Source: Panax quinquefolius (lineage: Eukaryota > Streptophyta > Magnoliopsida > Apiales > Araliaceae). From it: a DNA stretch of 64,000 bases. Positions within the stretch are counted from its first letter, which is position 1. Every line of letters begins with the position of its first letter. The notes below the pieces were generated by a model. That model ran no database searches and was not told the origin of the DNA. It was given only the letters and a program-made list of their open reading frames with translations. Made by a program: the position numbers and the translations under genes. The stretch is from NCBI GenBank assembly GCA_020205615.1, contig JAINUW010000777.1:372001-436000 (forward strand), given 5' to 3'. Shown piece after piece: positions 36,357 through 47,617 of this stretch.

Positions 36357-37186
36357 CGCGTGGTTGCATAGTAGCACACGGTATTGATTATTGATGCTTA
36401 CGTAAGAAGTCACTCAGTTATACTCAATTATTGCTATAGTAGTTGTTGTATCATATCTCTCATATTATTGATTCAATTATTATCACAGTATCATCTGCAT
36501 AATATGTTATATTATTAAATCAATAATTGAGACGACAAAGCTATTCATATTATTATTTGCAATATTAACAATGTCTAGAAGTTCTGTCAAGGAGAGGTTT
36601 GGTCACCTAATTGCGCGACAATAAGGAGAAATCCTTATCGGAAAGCCCCCTCTTTCCTGGGAATGACCTGGTTGTTAAATATTATGAGTTATAATATTAT
36701 TGATGAATAAGTTTGTGTTGATTAAAGATGAAATTGATAGTTCCATTGTGTGGAAATTATTAGTGTTAGTGGAAATCGACATTTATTTCGATAATAATTG
36801 ATGTCTGGAGTTTATATTGACCAATCGAGTAATTAAGCGGATAAATAAGCAATTAATTGCTATTAATTCACATGCTTATAACTATGTATTCACATGTGTG
36901 TACTATTGATTCACATGATTTACTATTAAGGGAGTTGGTGCAAGATTGATAATACTTGCATAACTAAGTTAAAAATGGAGGTATGGATGAAGGTACCGTA
37001 CTATAATTAATTTTTCACATGTTTAGAACTATTGAGTCACATGATTTACTATTGATTCACATGATTTACTATTAGGGGAGGTGGTGCAAGTTTGATAATA
37101 CTTGCAGGACTAAATTAAAAATGAAGAAAAAGAGGAAGGTATTATTTTTGAGCCCCAAAATGTGCAATTATTGAAACTATATTTTC

Positions 37187-37196
37187 CTATAAATAT
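37187..37196 (+). promoter_or_regulatory. probable B promoter TATA box (5' LTR)
   Basis: CTATAAATAT, followed by AAGCTCATTC. The same place in the 3' LTR has CTATAAATAG (63452-63461). A GAGAGAAA-rich stretch follows about 65 bp downstream. Confidence 0.65.
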
Positions 37197-37395
37197 AAGC
37201 TCATTCTTCTTTCATTCTCACCAATTCACTAAGTCTCACGAGAGCAATTATTATAGAGAGAAATTATAGAGAGAAAGAAGAAGAGAAGTTTGCTACCTCG
37301 CTATTCCAGTATCCAGTTTTCTTCTAAGGTATGGGGTATTATTTCTTTTGTATTCATGAAGAGAATTATTTCTTTCAATATTCGTAAGGGTTGTT

Positions 37396-37880
37396 ATACC
37401 ATTCATTATTATTACATTAGAATAACACATGCATGCGGTCTATCGCATGCACAGTGAATTCTTACATTATTCCATTCTTTATTATTACATTGGAATAACA
37501 CTGTCATGCGATCTATAGCATGCTGGTGAATTCTTCTATTATTCCATTCTTTATTATTACATTTGAATAACCGGTGCATGCGGTCTATCGCATGCTGGTG
37601 AATTCTTCATTATTCCATTCTTTATTATTACATTGGAATAACTTTATGCGTATGTGGTTTATCGCATGCTCGGTGAATTCTTACATTATTCCATTCTTTA
37701 TTATTTTGTTGGAATAACTTTTGTCTACTGATCGCCACATACATGGTGAATTCTTCTATTATTCCATTCTTTATTATTCTGTTGGAATAACCTTTCTATG
37801 TTGATTATCGCATGCAAGGTGAATGATCCTTCGTATTCATTCTTTATTAAATTGTGGAAATGATGCATACTACGTGGATT
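37396..37880 (+). repeat. 73-bp minisatellite in the B LTR
   Basis: Seven units start near 37396, 37463, 37541, 37612, 37688, 37761 and 37836. Each contains ATTCCA ... TGGAAT around TTCTTTATTATT, then CATGCG, a 6-nt loop and CGCATG, then GAATTC or a close variant. Each unit can thus form two hairpins. The array recurs in the 3' LTR from 63663. Confidence 0.88.
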
Positions 37881-37984
37881 ATCGCATGGCGGGTGAAAAT
37901 CCATTTTAGCCAGTATATTCTATCATACTCGTATGAGATATCATTTCTTTTGTACTCGTCATAAAATTTCATTTTCTTTGGTAT

Positions 37985-38215
37985 TTTTCTTTTACGAGTT
38001 ACTATTCACGGGTTACTATTCACTCTAGTATTATTCACTCGGATATTCGGGGCACTTTTCGTGCCGGAGTACTATTCATGGGTTACTATTCACCCGATTA
38101 CTATTCACTCTAGTATCATTCACTCGGGTATTCAGAACACTTTTTGTGTCAGGGTACTATTCACGGGGCACTATTCCCGAAGTACTATTCACGGGATACT
38201 ATTCACCTAAAGAAA
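37985..38215 (+). repeat. TACTATTCAC array in the B LTR
   Basis: About ten copies of TACTATTCAC or a near variant, spaced irregularly by 14-30 bp and separated by GGG or TCTAG linkers. Two blocks are separated by a GGCACTTTTCGTGCC-like inverted repeat and its diverged copy (near 38050 and 38130). Confidence 0.8.
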
Positions 38216-38977
38216 ATATTTCTTTTCTGTCCAAATTATTTTTGGTACATGAATATTATTCTTGAATTTTACTCCACAAAGAAGTATTATGTTGATAATT
38301 TGGACTTTATTGATTTCTGTATAAATTAGATTATAAATCTTTAAAATGTATCCTTGAACTTGTTTTATTGAATTATTATGTCATTGTCATCATCCTCATG
38401 CTTATATTGTGATTAAAGTCATCTTTGGCTTACGTGCATTGATGGACTTAGTATGATTATGACCAGGAATTATTCGGTATAATCATGACCGTAATGTGAC
38501 GAATGATGTGGTGAAAGTCCTCATTGGCCTGTAGTTCATTGATGGACAGTTGTTGGAATGATTATGACCATGGATTATTCGGTATAATCATGACCGTTGA
38601 TGATTACATGAATATCCTTGGTCGTGATTCGGGGATGATTCAATTTTATTTATTGTCGAGTCTCAAATGATAAAGTTGATGAAAAACTTTTTAAATCATA
38701 GAAGATAGTAGTTTTTATGCTCTACTTGACTCTTCTAATGGATTGCTTATTCCGCTACAGTTGTTGATCTAAAACTTGTTGTCTATTATATTCTATAAGT
38801 TGTTATACTGTTGAAGGCTAAGGATAATTTATTCTCCATTATCTTAGATATGATATTTCTTACTGGGCTAGTTGAGCTCACCCTTTCTTTCACTGTTCTC
38901 TTCAAGAAATGAGAATATAGCTGGGACGAGTCGGGGAACGGAATGACGGTCCAGATGGTTGTTTTAGTAGTCCTCAC

Positions 38978-40342
38978 TGTTAGTTCCCGGAGGCATAATA
39001 GATTGCTAGAAGGGGGTTGAATAGATAATTAAATTTTTTTGTTTTAAACTAGTTAGTATGATGGTGATTAATGCACAGCGGAATGAGTATTTGATAAACC
39101 TCCTTTTAGATATCTTGAATTAATGAGAGTGAGACAGTTATGACAGTTATAGCAGTTATAATGGACACAGTAGTTTTAAGTGGTTCAAAGCACTTAAAGC
39201 TCCTAATCAACTCTTCTACTCCTCGAGTAGGAAATCCACTAAGGATGTATGTTACACTTCTTGAATCTCACAGATTCCTTCTAGACCAGCAGTCTAGGCA
39301 CTTCTTAGTTCACTCTTGAACTCTTCAAGTCCAGCAGACTTGGTTCTTCACAGTTCACTCAGAACTCTTCAAGTCCTTTAGACTTGGAACTCTTACTATA
39401 GTTGATTGGCTGTTGTTAAGATCGTGATTGGTTCTACTCAGTTGCTATTAAGCACTTGTTCGAAGGAACTAAGTAGCTGAGCAAGCTTTCTATTTTTCTC
39501 AGATCGTAGAGTTGAGCGTTGAGTGTTCTTATACGACTTTGTTTAATGATTACTTTTTTTCTCTCATCTGTCTGTGTTCTATATATATGTGATCTCTTTA
39601 AATCTATCCGTTGAAGTCATCTAATGAGGCATTAAATGCGTTTAACATTTTTGAGCTTTGATGGAGACTTTTCTGCACATCTTCTGAATTGCAATCTAGC
39701 CCACTGACACAGCAGACTGCTTTCTCACCTAACACCTGAATAGATGTTTTCCTCTGCCCAATGGTCCTTTTCTTAGCTTCTTAAATACATTCCTTTTGAT
39801 CAATACTAAGGATATCTTTTGTACCGTTGGGACTGGTGAGTGCTTCAACGTTCACAACTCATTCCACATTTGTTGGAATTTGTTTCCAAACAAAAGATAT
39901 GGCTCGATGCTTCTGACACAAGACAGATGATACTCTACGATGCATATTGTGGTGTCTTGTCATATTTGTGCTTGGTCTGAATAGAACACTACGATCTTTA
40001 CGTGCTCGTCTTGCAGACTCTACGTTTCCGAGAGTACACTACGATCTATGAGTTAGCTTCGGCAAACGTCTGGACCACTCTACAATTTCTGGAGAGGCCC
40101 TTCAAGGCAAATGCACTACAATCATCTCAGCACTACGATCCTACATTAGCTTCTGCATTCTATTAATCAGCTGGATACACTACGATTCTCTTAAAGGCCT
40201 ATCTATTTCTTTTTAGTCATAGATCAACCTAACAATTTTGATCTATCACTAAGTCCTTGTACATCTATTCCTTGAAGGACTTTACATATAATCATGAGCA
40301 TTAACTTAAAAACATCAAATCCAAATATGCATTCTTCTAACA
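38978..40342 (-). repeat. C 3' LTR (1.37 kb)
   Basis: Plus-strand ends TGTTAGTTCCC and CTTCTAACA. It aligns throughout with 58314-59691. Many CTACGATC-like motifs occur between about 39900 and 40190. A TATA-like box on the minus strand lies at about 39581-39588. Confidence 0.93.
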
Positions 40343-40356
40343 ATCTCCCCCTATTT
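40343..40356 (-). other. C polypurine tract
   Basis: AAATAGGGGGAGAT on the minus strand, adjacent to the LTR end. Similar G-rich tracts occur upstream within the downstream ORF. Confidence 0.9.
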
Positions 40357-40551
40357 GATGTTGACATAACCAAGGAGATTTGTTGTCATGATTATTAAAT
40401 TTTATATGCAGTTGCAGCAAAGTAAACATGACCTAGTCTTTTAGTGAGCAGCTGAAATTTCTAGAGAATAAGCATGAATTTATTGACGTATGAAGATAGA
40501 TATTACATTTAAGTTTAACTACATCAATACAACTTAAAATTCAACTTATCT

Positions 40552-43500
40552 CTATTTCTTCGGCCTTTTGCTTCTTGGAGGATTTGCATATTCCTCAGCT
40601 TTATTTTTTCTGCTTGCTTCATCTCTTCTGGCTAAATCTTCCAGCTCACTTGGGCTTAGTCTAGGATTGTGATCATGCCTATTCATGAATGCAGGATCTC
40701 CAATTGGCATTCTTAGGCCTGTTGTTGTCACCTCATGAGAGCTGGTAGTTGGTCCTAGACTCCTTAATGGTTGAGCCATTAACACTTCCTGTTGATTAGC
40801 TCGTTGGGACTGATGGCTGGATCGTGGAGTCTACTGGTGGATTTGCCTTGTAGGAGGACTCCTCGAGGATTGAATTTGGATTTGACCTTTGCCTCTGCCC
40901 TTCCTTCCCTGATCTCCTTTCCTTTTATTCTCCCCCTTTATGTCAGCATCAAGGGTTAGAATGTCTTCGAAGAGACGAGTGACTCCTTGGACAAGCTCGT
41001 TGAGTTGACTCTGAGTCTGAGCAATGTCCTCGCGATTCTCTTGGATTAAAGCATCAGAACGAGTTTCACGTCGTTGAAGAATGTTTAGGATAGTTTCAGT
41101 CTACTGCATTTGACCCATGGAGAAGTCTTGAAATTCCTTTACTGCAGTTTGGAGACTTGTGATGCTTTTTATCATTAGATCATTCTGAGATTCTTGAGTC
41201 TTTTGTAAGATCAAGACTGCATCCCGATGTCTTTTAGCTGCTTGAAAGTGAATGTCATCCCTGTCCTTTATGCTCTAAATCATTTCCTTGATGATCACTT
41301 TAAGCGTTTTAGAGAGCATAGAGTTTAGGGAGCTTGGGAGATTATTGGCAACATTGATCATTGTAGTTAATCTCATCTGAATGAGTTCAGTGTGTTCTTC
41401 AAGACTCTCATCCAGTTCCTTGATCACTTCCTTTGACATGGCTAACAACTCAGCTTTGGTGGGCAGCTCTGACAGAAGTTCATTGAGATGGGGAATTTGT
41501 AAAGGAGGTGGTGTGCTCTTGAATTGATCTTGTAAGGAGTAGAGGGCAAGATCAAGATTGAAGTATTCGTTGATGGATGAGGAGGGAATATTTGATGGAG
41601 GTGCCTGGGTTTGGATGTTTAAGTTTGGTGGCTCTACGATTTGAGGTGTAGACTCTACAATGGGGTTAAAGTCAGTGATCGTAGAGATGATGGGATGTGG
41701 GAGCATTATGAAGTTGGTCGCATTTGGTTCCTCAGTTATAGAATTTTGGGATTCTGCAACTGGTAATTGATTTAGTGGATGAAAAATTACTTCCAACCAT
41801 CGTGGGAATTCATAAAATTGATTGAATGAGGATGATGGCAAGTGATTTACTCTGAAGAGGGTTGGGATAGACAGTACCTCAGGTTTATTCTTTGAGGAAG
41901 AGTTATTTATGAGTAACTTCTTGGCAAAGTTGAATCTTCTTGGGAATCCATTAGCTAGCACTGAGATGGCCGGATACTCTTTGAAGCTCCAAAACATGTA
42001 ACTCCAAGAGTTTAGAATTTGAGCTCGATGGAAAGACATCATAGGTAGATATGTAAACAGTTGCTCATAGTTGGCTCTTCCGTACCCATCAATGCCCACA
42101 ACTATAATCTCGACCTCATCCCCTTCATCCTCTTCTCTACTTTCGTTGGAGGATTCCATTATCTCAATGGCCTCATAATGTTCTTGCACTGGTTCTTCTT
42201 CATTTCCTGCAGGGATCTCTTCTTCTGCCATGGAGATGTCATGAGCCTCACCCTCAATTTGGTCATCTTCTTGTAAGATCAATAGCTCCCCCTCAACTGG
42301 AGCATCTACTAGGATGGGAGCTTCAAGCATCTCCCCCTCAGCAGGTGTATTCTCTATCATCAGGGCATCAGGTGTTTCCCCCTCAGTTTGAGCTTTGACT
42401 TTTTGGCTTTCATTGGCTGGTTCCTTTTCAGCAGCCAATTCTTTGTCTTCCCTTTTTAGTACTTCTTCATTGACAAGAATATATTTCTAGACCAGTTTTC
42501 TTCTTAGTTTTCTAGGATGAGCCACAGCCTCAGGATTTTCTTGAACTTCAGTTTTGTCCTGCTGATCAGCCAGAATGTTTGATTCAGCTACTTCCGTGCT
42601 TGATGTATTTGGTCTGGTCTCTACGATTGAATAGATGGATGGCCTTTTTGATTTGTGGCTGATTTTATTCTTCTTCAGCAGCTGATATATGGTAGCTCTA
42701 TCTTCTTCTGCCTCAGCCTGCTGTTCCTTCCTTCTTAAGATCCTTAGAGTCTCAATGTCTGAGGACTCTATAGGCTTATCGATAGTGGATCCCTGAGGCT
42801 CTTCTATAGTTCTGGCATTCAGCTTTCTTTTCCCTTGCTTTTTCTGACCAAAGCAATGGGTTCTTATTTGTTAGCTTCTTCTTCTTCTTCTTCAGCTTCT
42901 CTGACAACTGATATATTTCCTGGCACTCCTAATTCCTTTATTTCACCAGTTCTACCACTGGATTCAGACATCATCCACACATTTTTAGCTGGATTCCTTT
43001 TCCAGTTCTCGAATAGTTGCTGGGTCATTCAACAGTTTGGATTAATGGCTTCTCCTTCATCGTCCTCAATTAATTCACCCAGAGTAAACTGAAGAATTAT
43101 ACTTATAAATTGCCCGTAGAGCATCTTTTGAGAGCTCTTTGTCTTCTTTGAGCTGATTAACCACTTCCCAATCCATTCAAGCAATAGAGCCCCATAGTTA
43201 AGTTGTATTTCATAACATATGGCAGTCATGAGCTTGAGTTGCACCTCATTTACAGAGTCATGACCAGAGCCCTTGCAACATATATATTTTCGAACAATAT
43301 CAGCTAGAAATTCATACCTCTATGGAAACTCCTTCTTCTTGTATCCTTCCATAGAGGGTGATTTCTTGTGATGCATCTTTTTGAGTTCCTTATGGAAGTC
43401 TATGCCATCTATGGATGGTTACCCTTCAGGTTTGAGACCTAGGGCTAGATTGATGTCCTCAACCCTTAGTCTGCTTTCAACGTTCCTGACTTTTGAAGTG

Positions 43501-43694
43501 ATGGTGTTGTTTTTAAATACACCGTTATTGTAGAATTCTTTTACTAGCTTCCTGTAGATCAATGTGTCTGTACCCAAAGCTTCTTCGAGACCCGCCTTCT
43601 TCAGTAATGACAGAGTCTTGTGAAATTTGGGTTCAGCTGTTTTGAACTAGTCAAAGCAGAGTCTGTAGCCGAAGATAACGTTGGAGACCGCCAT
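40552..43694 (-). pseudogene. C downstream ORF (Sirevirus env-like position; plant transposon protein-like)
   Basis: About 1,040 codons, read from the ATG at 43694 to the stop at 40552-40554, interrupted by about six stops and at least one frameshift. The N-terminal part (to about 42990) has the helical pattern of the 'putative plant transposon protein' domain, with LYGQFISIILQFTL and VESRLRVEDINLALGL. A 387-codon open block (42438-41275) is acidic at its start (E/D repeats such as GEMLEAPILVDAPVEGE), followed by a globular part and a Pro/Ser-rich stretch. The C-terminal end is basic (PPRSKRPKK). I see no signal peptide or clear membrane segment, so an envelope role is not supported. Function unknown. 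Confidence 0.72.
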
Positions 43695-43859
43695 TGATTT
43701 CTTTGCAGAGTGTATGGTTGATTGAGCTTTCTAGATAGTTTAGGGTTTTTTCTTGCAGACATAAGGAGAGGGATAAGCTTTTGAACTTCTGATTTCAAAA
43801 AGGCGCCTTCAAATGGAATAAGTAACTTCCCTCTCTCCATTTTGCTTAGTGGGGACGGT

Positions 43860-44292
43860 GTCGAATTTCGCTTGGCTCACGAATTTGGACCGAGAAGGAT
43901 TATCTTGGCCCTTAACTCCTTACGAGCTAATGTATTCTTCAGGAGGACTACGATCGTTGAGATGGTCATTGGAATCGTCGAGTCTGTTCTACCATCATTG
44001 AGTCTGTTCAGCAGTCATCGTGCCTGAGCTGCAATCGTAGAGTCTGAACTTCGATCGTCGAGTCTGACTTAGCAATCGTAGAGTCTGACCAACTCCTCGT
44101 GATGAACTTTTGACTTAGCATTCTTCTTGGTTTAAGGTAGCTCAGGAAGGGCCAACCTCTTTGAATGAATTAAGGGATAGGTTTGTCCCTGAGGCATTTA
44201 TCAGAGAGATTGCTTTGTTTTATACTTGATCATCATAGGGTGCTCCTTTTGGTTTTGTTGATGTAGCTCTGCTATTGTTGAGTCTGCACCGC
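43860..44292. repeat. C spacer with ATCGTAGAGTCTGA-type repeats
   Basis: Between about 43945 and 44100, imperfect units of about 20-30 bp read ATCGTMGAGTCTG with variable linkers, six or more copies. One further copy lies at about 44275 and one at 49415-49428, on the far side of the TRIM-like insertion, showing that the two pieces were once contiguous. No coding sequence. Confidence 0.75.
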
Positions 44293-44537
44293 TGTAACAA
44301 CCCGGGTCAAATCCCGAGTCTGGAACAAATCTCGGGTCAAATCCCAAGTCCGTATCGAATCAAATCTATCAAAATAAGGACTCAAACCACTGGCCCAATA
44401 GTATCTTCTTGGGTTATCTTAGCCTAGCACAGGCTCACCCAAAAAGTCATGACTTGAAGGTACTATTGGTAGTAACTTATTTCCTTATATGCAGACAAAT
44501 TTTTCCCCTATCTTTCGATGTGGGACTGGGGTGTTAC
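44293..44537 (-). repeat. TRIM-like 3' LTR (245 bp)
   Basis: Plus-strand ends TGTAACAACCCGGG and GGGGTGTTACA. About 95% identical by eye to 49163-49408. Confidence 0.92.
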
Positions 44538-44771
44538 AAACTCCCCCACTTAAATTTCTGACATCCCCGTCAGAACCGATCACACACACGGCCCAAAGAT
44601 CATTGCCTCTCTATCCATTGTGGGATAATACCGGCTGGCTTCGTGTCGCCACCTCCGGACCACCATCTCTCCATTGTGGGATAATACCACCAACCTTCAT
44701 GTCCCCACCTCCGGCAACCCGATCGGATAACCCGACCCGAGCTTTCGAGAGTCAGCTCTGATACCATACTC
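44538..44771 (-). other. TRIM-like internal region
   Basis: Begins AACTCCCCCACTTAAATTT (the polypurine tract AAGTGGGGGAGTT on the minus strand) and ends with the primer-binding site (GCTCTGATACCA on the plus strand). It holds two diverged copies of an approximately 50-bp unit with CTCCATTGTGGGATAATACC or a close variant. No coding potential. Confidence 0.8.
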
Positions 44772-45280
44772 TGTAACTCCCTCTTTCCGAAATAGAAAGA
44801 GAGGTTACTCAAAACTCAACAAAACTAATGAATTCAATATCAAGGCTCAAAGCCGCAAAAGAATAATCTTAATAACTGATAAATACCACAAGTCAACCAT
44901 AATAAATCTCAAACTGTTTCAAACCACAATCTAAAATAATTATTACAATTCCAAGTAAACTGACACATCAAGTCTAAATAGAATATTTCTAAATCATTGG
45001 AATGAATGGAGCTCACATCACACTTGCCCTTGATCCCCCTGATTACCTGTTGGAAGAAAAACACAGCATAAGCCAAATGCCCAGTACGGATATAGAATAC
45101 AAATAATGAACGGAAATAACTAACTCAGTTAAATGAAATGAAATGAAACAAACAAAACTAAAACAACGAAATAATAGGCTGAATCGAATGGTTGGGTGTT
45201 ATTTCATACCGAGCTCAAAACAAAACAAAATATACCTTGCCATACAGGCAAGTTAAATAATGCCACACAGACAAATCACA
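44772..45280 (-). repeat. LTR-like segment of a second family
   Basis: Begins TGTAACTCCCTCTTTCC next to the primer-binding site at 44752-44763, as a minus-strand 5' LTR would end. A segment near 45020-45110 resembles the GGTAATCAGG and GCCCAGTA stretches often seen in plant gypsy LTRs. The far end is not defined: it runs into gag-like coding at about 45281 in the opposite sense. Confidence 0.45.
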
Positions 45281-45284
45281 CACG

Positions 45285-46203
45285 TTGGGGTGCTCGGATA
45301 ATCAGAGGTTATTTCTTGCAGTTTACAAGCTAGAAGGGGATGCACAGAGGTGGTGGAAGGCGGTGAAAGTAACAAAGGGTGATGGATATGTTGAAACACT
45401 TGGTTTGGCAGAGTTCTGTGAGGTCTTTTATCAACAGTATTTTCCAGCTGCTGATAAAGAGGCATATGCCAGAGAGTATCTATCTATTCGACAGAAAGAT
45501 GATGAGTCCATCACGGACTTTATGACGAGGTTCACCAGGTTGTCAGGATTTGTGGGAACCTCAGCAGGGACCGCAGCAGAACATGCATAGAAGTTTAAGT
45601 GGAGAATTCATTACAGGTATCGGCAGCATCTCATTAACATCAAGTTTGCAGATGTGTCAGCAGTTGCCAATGCTGCCAAGAATATTGAGATGGAGAGACA
45701 GGACTTTCGGTCTTCTAAACCGGAAGGGAGTCAAAAGAGGGACAGAGATGACCAGCAGGGTTAAACTTTGAGTCAACACGGGAAGAATCAGGGTGGTCCA
45801 TGGAACAAGAGCCGTGGTGGTCAGCAGGGGCAGTGTCGTGGCTAGAATCAAAACAGGGGTTATCAGCAGATGCCTCAGCAAGGGCAAAATTGTCAGCTTT
45901 AGCTACCTTGGCATGGTAAGAATCATCAACAGGGGCATAATCATCAGCAGGGGCAAACTCAGGGTCGTTATCCGGGACCAGCTGGTGGGGGTAACTCAAA
46001 TCTTATTCAGACTCACCGGTGCATGCTTTTTGTGTGGACAGATGGGCCATATGGCTAGAGATTGTACCGGGCCACGTGAAAATGGTGGAGGTGGTGATAA
46101 CAGTGGCAATAGAAGTCAGCGTCAGGGTGGTCGAGTGTTTGCCTTAACGTATAACCAGGCCGCAGGTGCACCAGGTACTGTTTTTGGCACTCTTTTAGTT
46201 TGA
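45285..46203 (+). pseudogene. element G Gag, truncated at the N terminus
   Basis: An open block of 101 residues begins mid-domain: LFLAVYKLEGDAQRWWKAVK, then EFCEVFYQQYFPAADKEAYA and DFMTRFTRLSGFVGTSAGTA, the Retrotrans_gag capsid domain. A stop follows, then a Gln/Gly/Asn-rich linker in shifted frames, then the zinc knuckle CFLCGQMGHMARDC at about 46021-46062. The usual first 80-100 residues are missing because the sequence abuts the LTR-like segment. Confidence 0.88.
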
Positions 46204-47617
46204 AATCGTGCGGTTTCTATTTTATTTGATACGGGTTCTACTCATTCCTTTGTTGCTCAGTCTTTTGTTTAGCACCTGGGTGTGCCATCTCAGTCTTTAG
46301 ATTCTGTTATGTCTATTGCTACCCCGATGGGGACTTCTGTTGTTATTTCTAATTTGTATCGAGGGTGTTCGATCAGTTTTGGGGATACGATCCGTAGCGT
46401 TAATCTTCTTCCAATGAGTATGCACGATTTCGATGTCATTCATGGGATGGACTGGCTAGATAAACACCAAGCCACTATCGATTGTCAGGCGAAGAAGGTT
46501 ATATTTGGAGATGTGAAGTCTTTGGAGTTTACGTTTCAGGGCTCACAACCGAGTAGAGTGGTGAAGTTAATTTCAGCTTTAAAGGCTGGAAAGTTGGTGG
46601 CAAAGGGTTATGAGGGGTATTTGGCATTTATGAAGGATACCTCTAAGGGTGAGTCCCGTATTGAGGATGTTCCAATTGTTCATGAGTTTTTCGATGTGTT
46701 TCCTAAGGAGTTGTCAGGGTTGCCACAGCAGCGAGAAGTGGAGTTTGCTATTGAGCTTGTTCCTGGTGCGGAGCATATCTCTAAGGCACCGTATCGGATG
46801 GCACCGTTGGAGCTACAAGAGCTAAAGGAGCAGTTACAGGAGCTTTTAGATCGTGGTGTGATTCGACCGAGTGTTTCACCATGGGGTGCTCCAGTCTTAT
46901 TTGTGAAGAAGAAAGATGGGTTTATGAGGCTGTGTATAAACTACAGGGAGTTGAATAAGATTACCATCAGGAATTGGTATCCATTGCCGAGGATTGAGGA
47001 CTTGTTTGACCAACTTCGGGGGGGCAAAGTATTTTTTGAAGATAGACTTAAGATCAGGTTATCATCAGTTGAGGGTGAGGGATGAGGATATCCCTAAGAC
47101 GGCTTTTTCGTACTCGATATGGGCATTACGAGTTTCTGGTGATGCCATTCGGGTTGACTAACGCTCTGGCGGTGTTCATGGATTTAATGAATTGGGTTTT
47201 CAGGGAGTACTTAGACCAATTTGTTATTGTCTTTATTGATGACATTTTGATTTACTCCAAGTCTAAGGAAGAGCACGAGGAGCATCTTCGCACGGTGTTC
47301 GGAATTTTGCAGAAAGAGAAACTGTATGCTAAATTCTCTAAATGGGAGTTCTGGTTGGAGCAGGTTGCATTTTTGGGCCAAATTGTTTCTGCTGAAGGCA
47401 TTAAGGTGGATCCTGCAAAGGTTGAGGCTATCACTAAATGGTCGAGACCTACTACAGTGACAGAGATAGGAGTTTCTTGGGTTTGGCGAGGGTATTATAG
47501 GAGGTTTATGGAAGGGTTTTCCTTGCTTGCCTTGCCATCGACTCAGTTGATGAGAAAGGGCATGAAGTTTATGTGGAATGAGGAGCGTGAGAAGAGTTTC
47601 GAGGAATTAAAGAAATG
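46204..47617 (+). pseudogene. element G protease and reverse transcriptase
   Basis: SILFDTGSTHSFVAQ (46217-46260) is an intact protease active site, followed by a stop at 46270. A 267-codon block holds [13 protein letters not shown], then the RT start [20 protein letters not shown] and [21 protein letters not shown] frameshift near 47040 moves RT to [35 protein letters not shown] (catalytic DD) and [20 protein letters not shown], open to 47618. The protein belongs to the Ty3/gypsy type. Confidence 0.9.

Larger units (their letters stand above)
36362..38977 (+). repeat. B 5' LTR, part 2
   Basis: Follows A2's right target copy CGCGT and continues the B LTR (compare from 62617). It includes the TTACGTAA palindrome (36397-36406), the GAGGTTTGGTCACCTAATTG block near 36594, a TATA-like box at 37187, the 73-bp array and a TACTATTCAC array. 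It ends at CTCAC (38973-38977), the target site of element C. Confidence 0.92.

Noticed and set aside
37396..37880. CRISPR array, suggested by regular 73-bp repeats
   Set aside because: Whole units repeat with no unique spacers, and the location is inside a plant LTR.
40552..43694. host gene with acidic domain
   Set aside because: It lies between pol and the 3' LTR of C on the same strand, and has the position and domain type of the Sirevirus downstream ORF.
44740..44765. tRNA gene near the GCTCTGATACCA sequence
   Set aside because: It is a primer-binding site complementary to a tRNA end; no cloverleaf is present.
45657..45999. minus-strand frames of 76 and 94 codons over G Gag
   Set aside because: They are shadows of the Gln/Gly-rich Gag linker on the plus strand.
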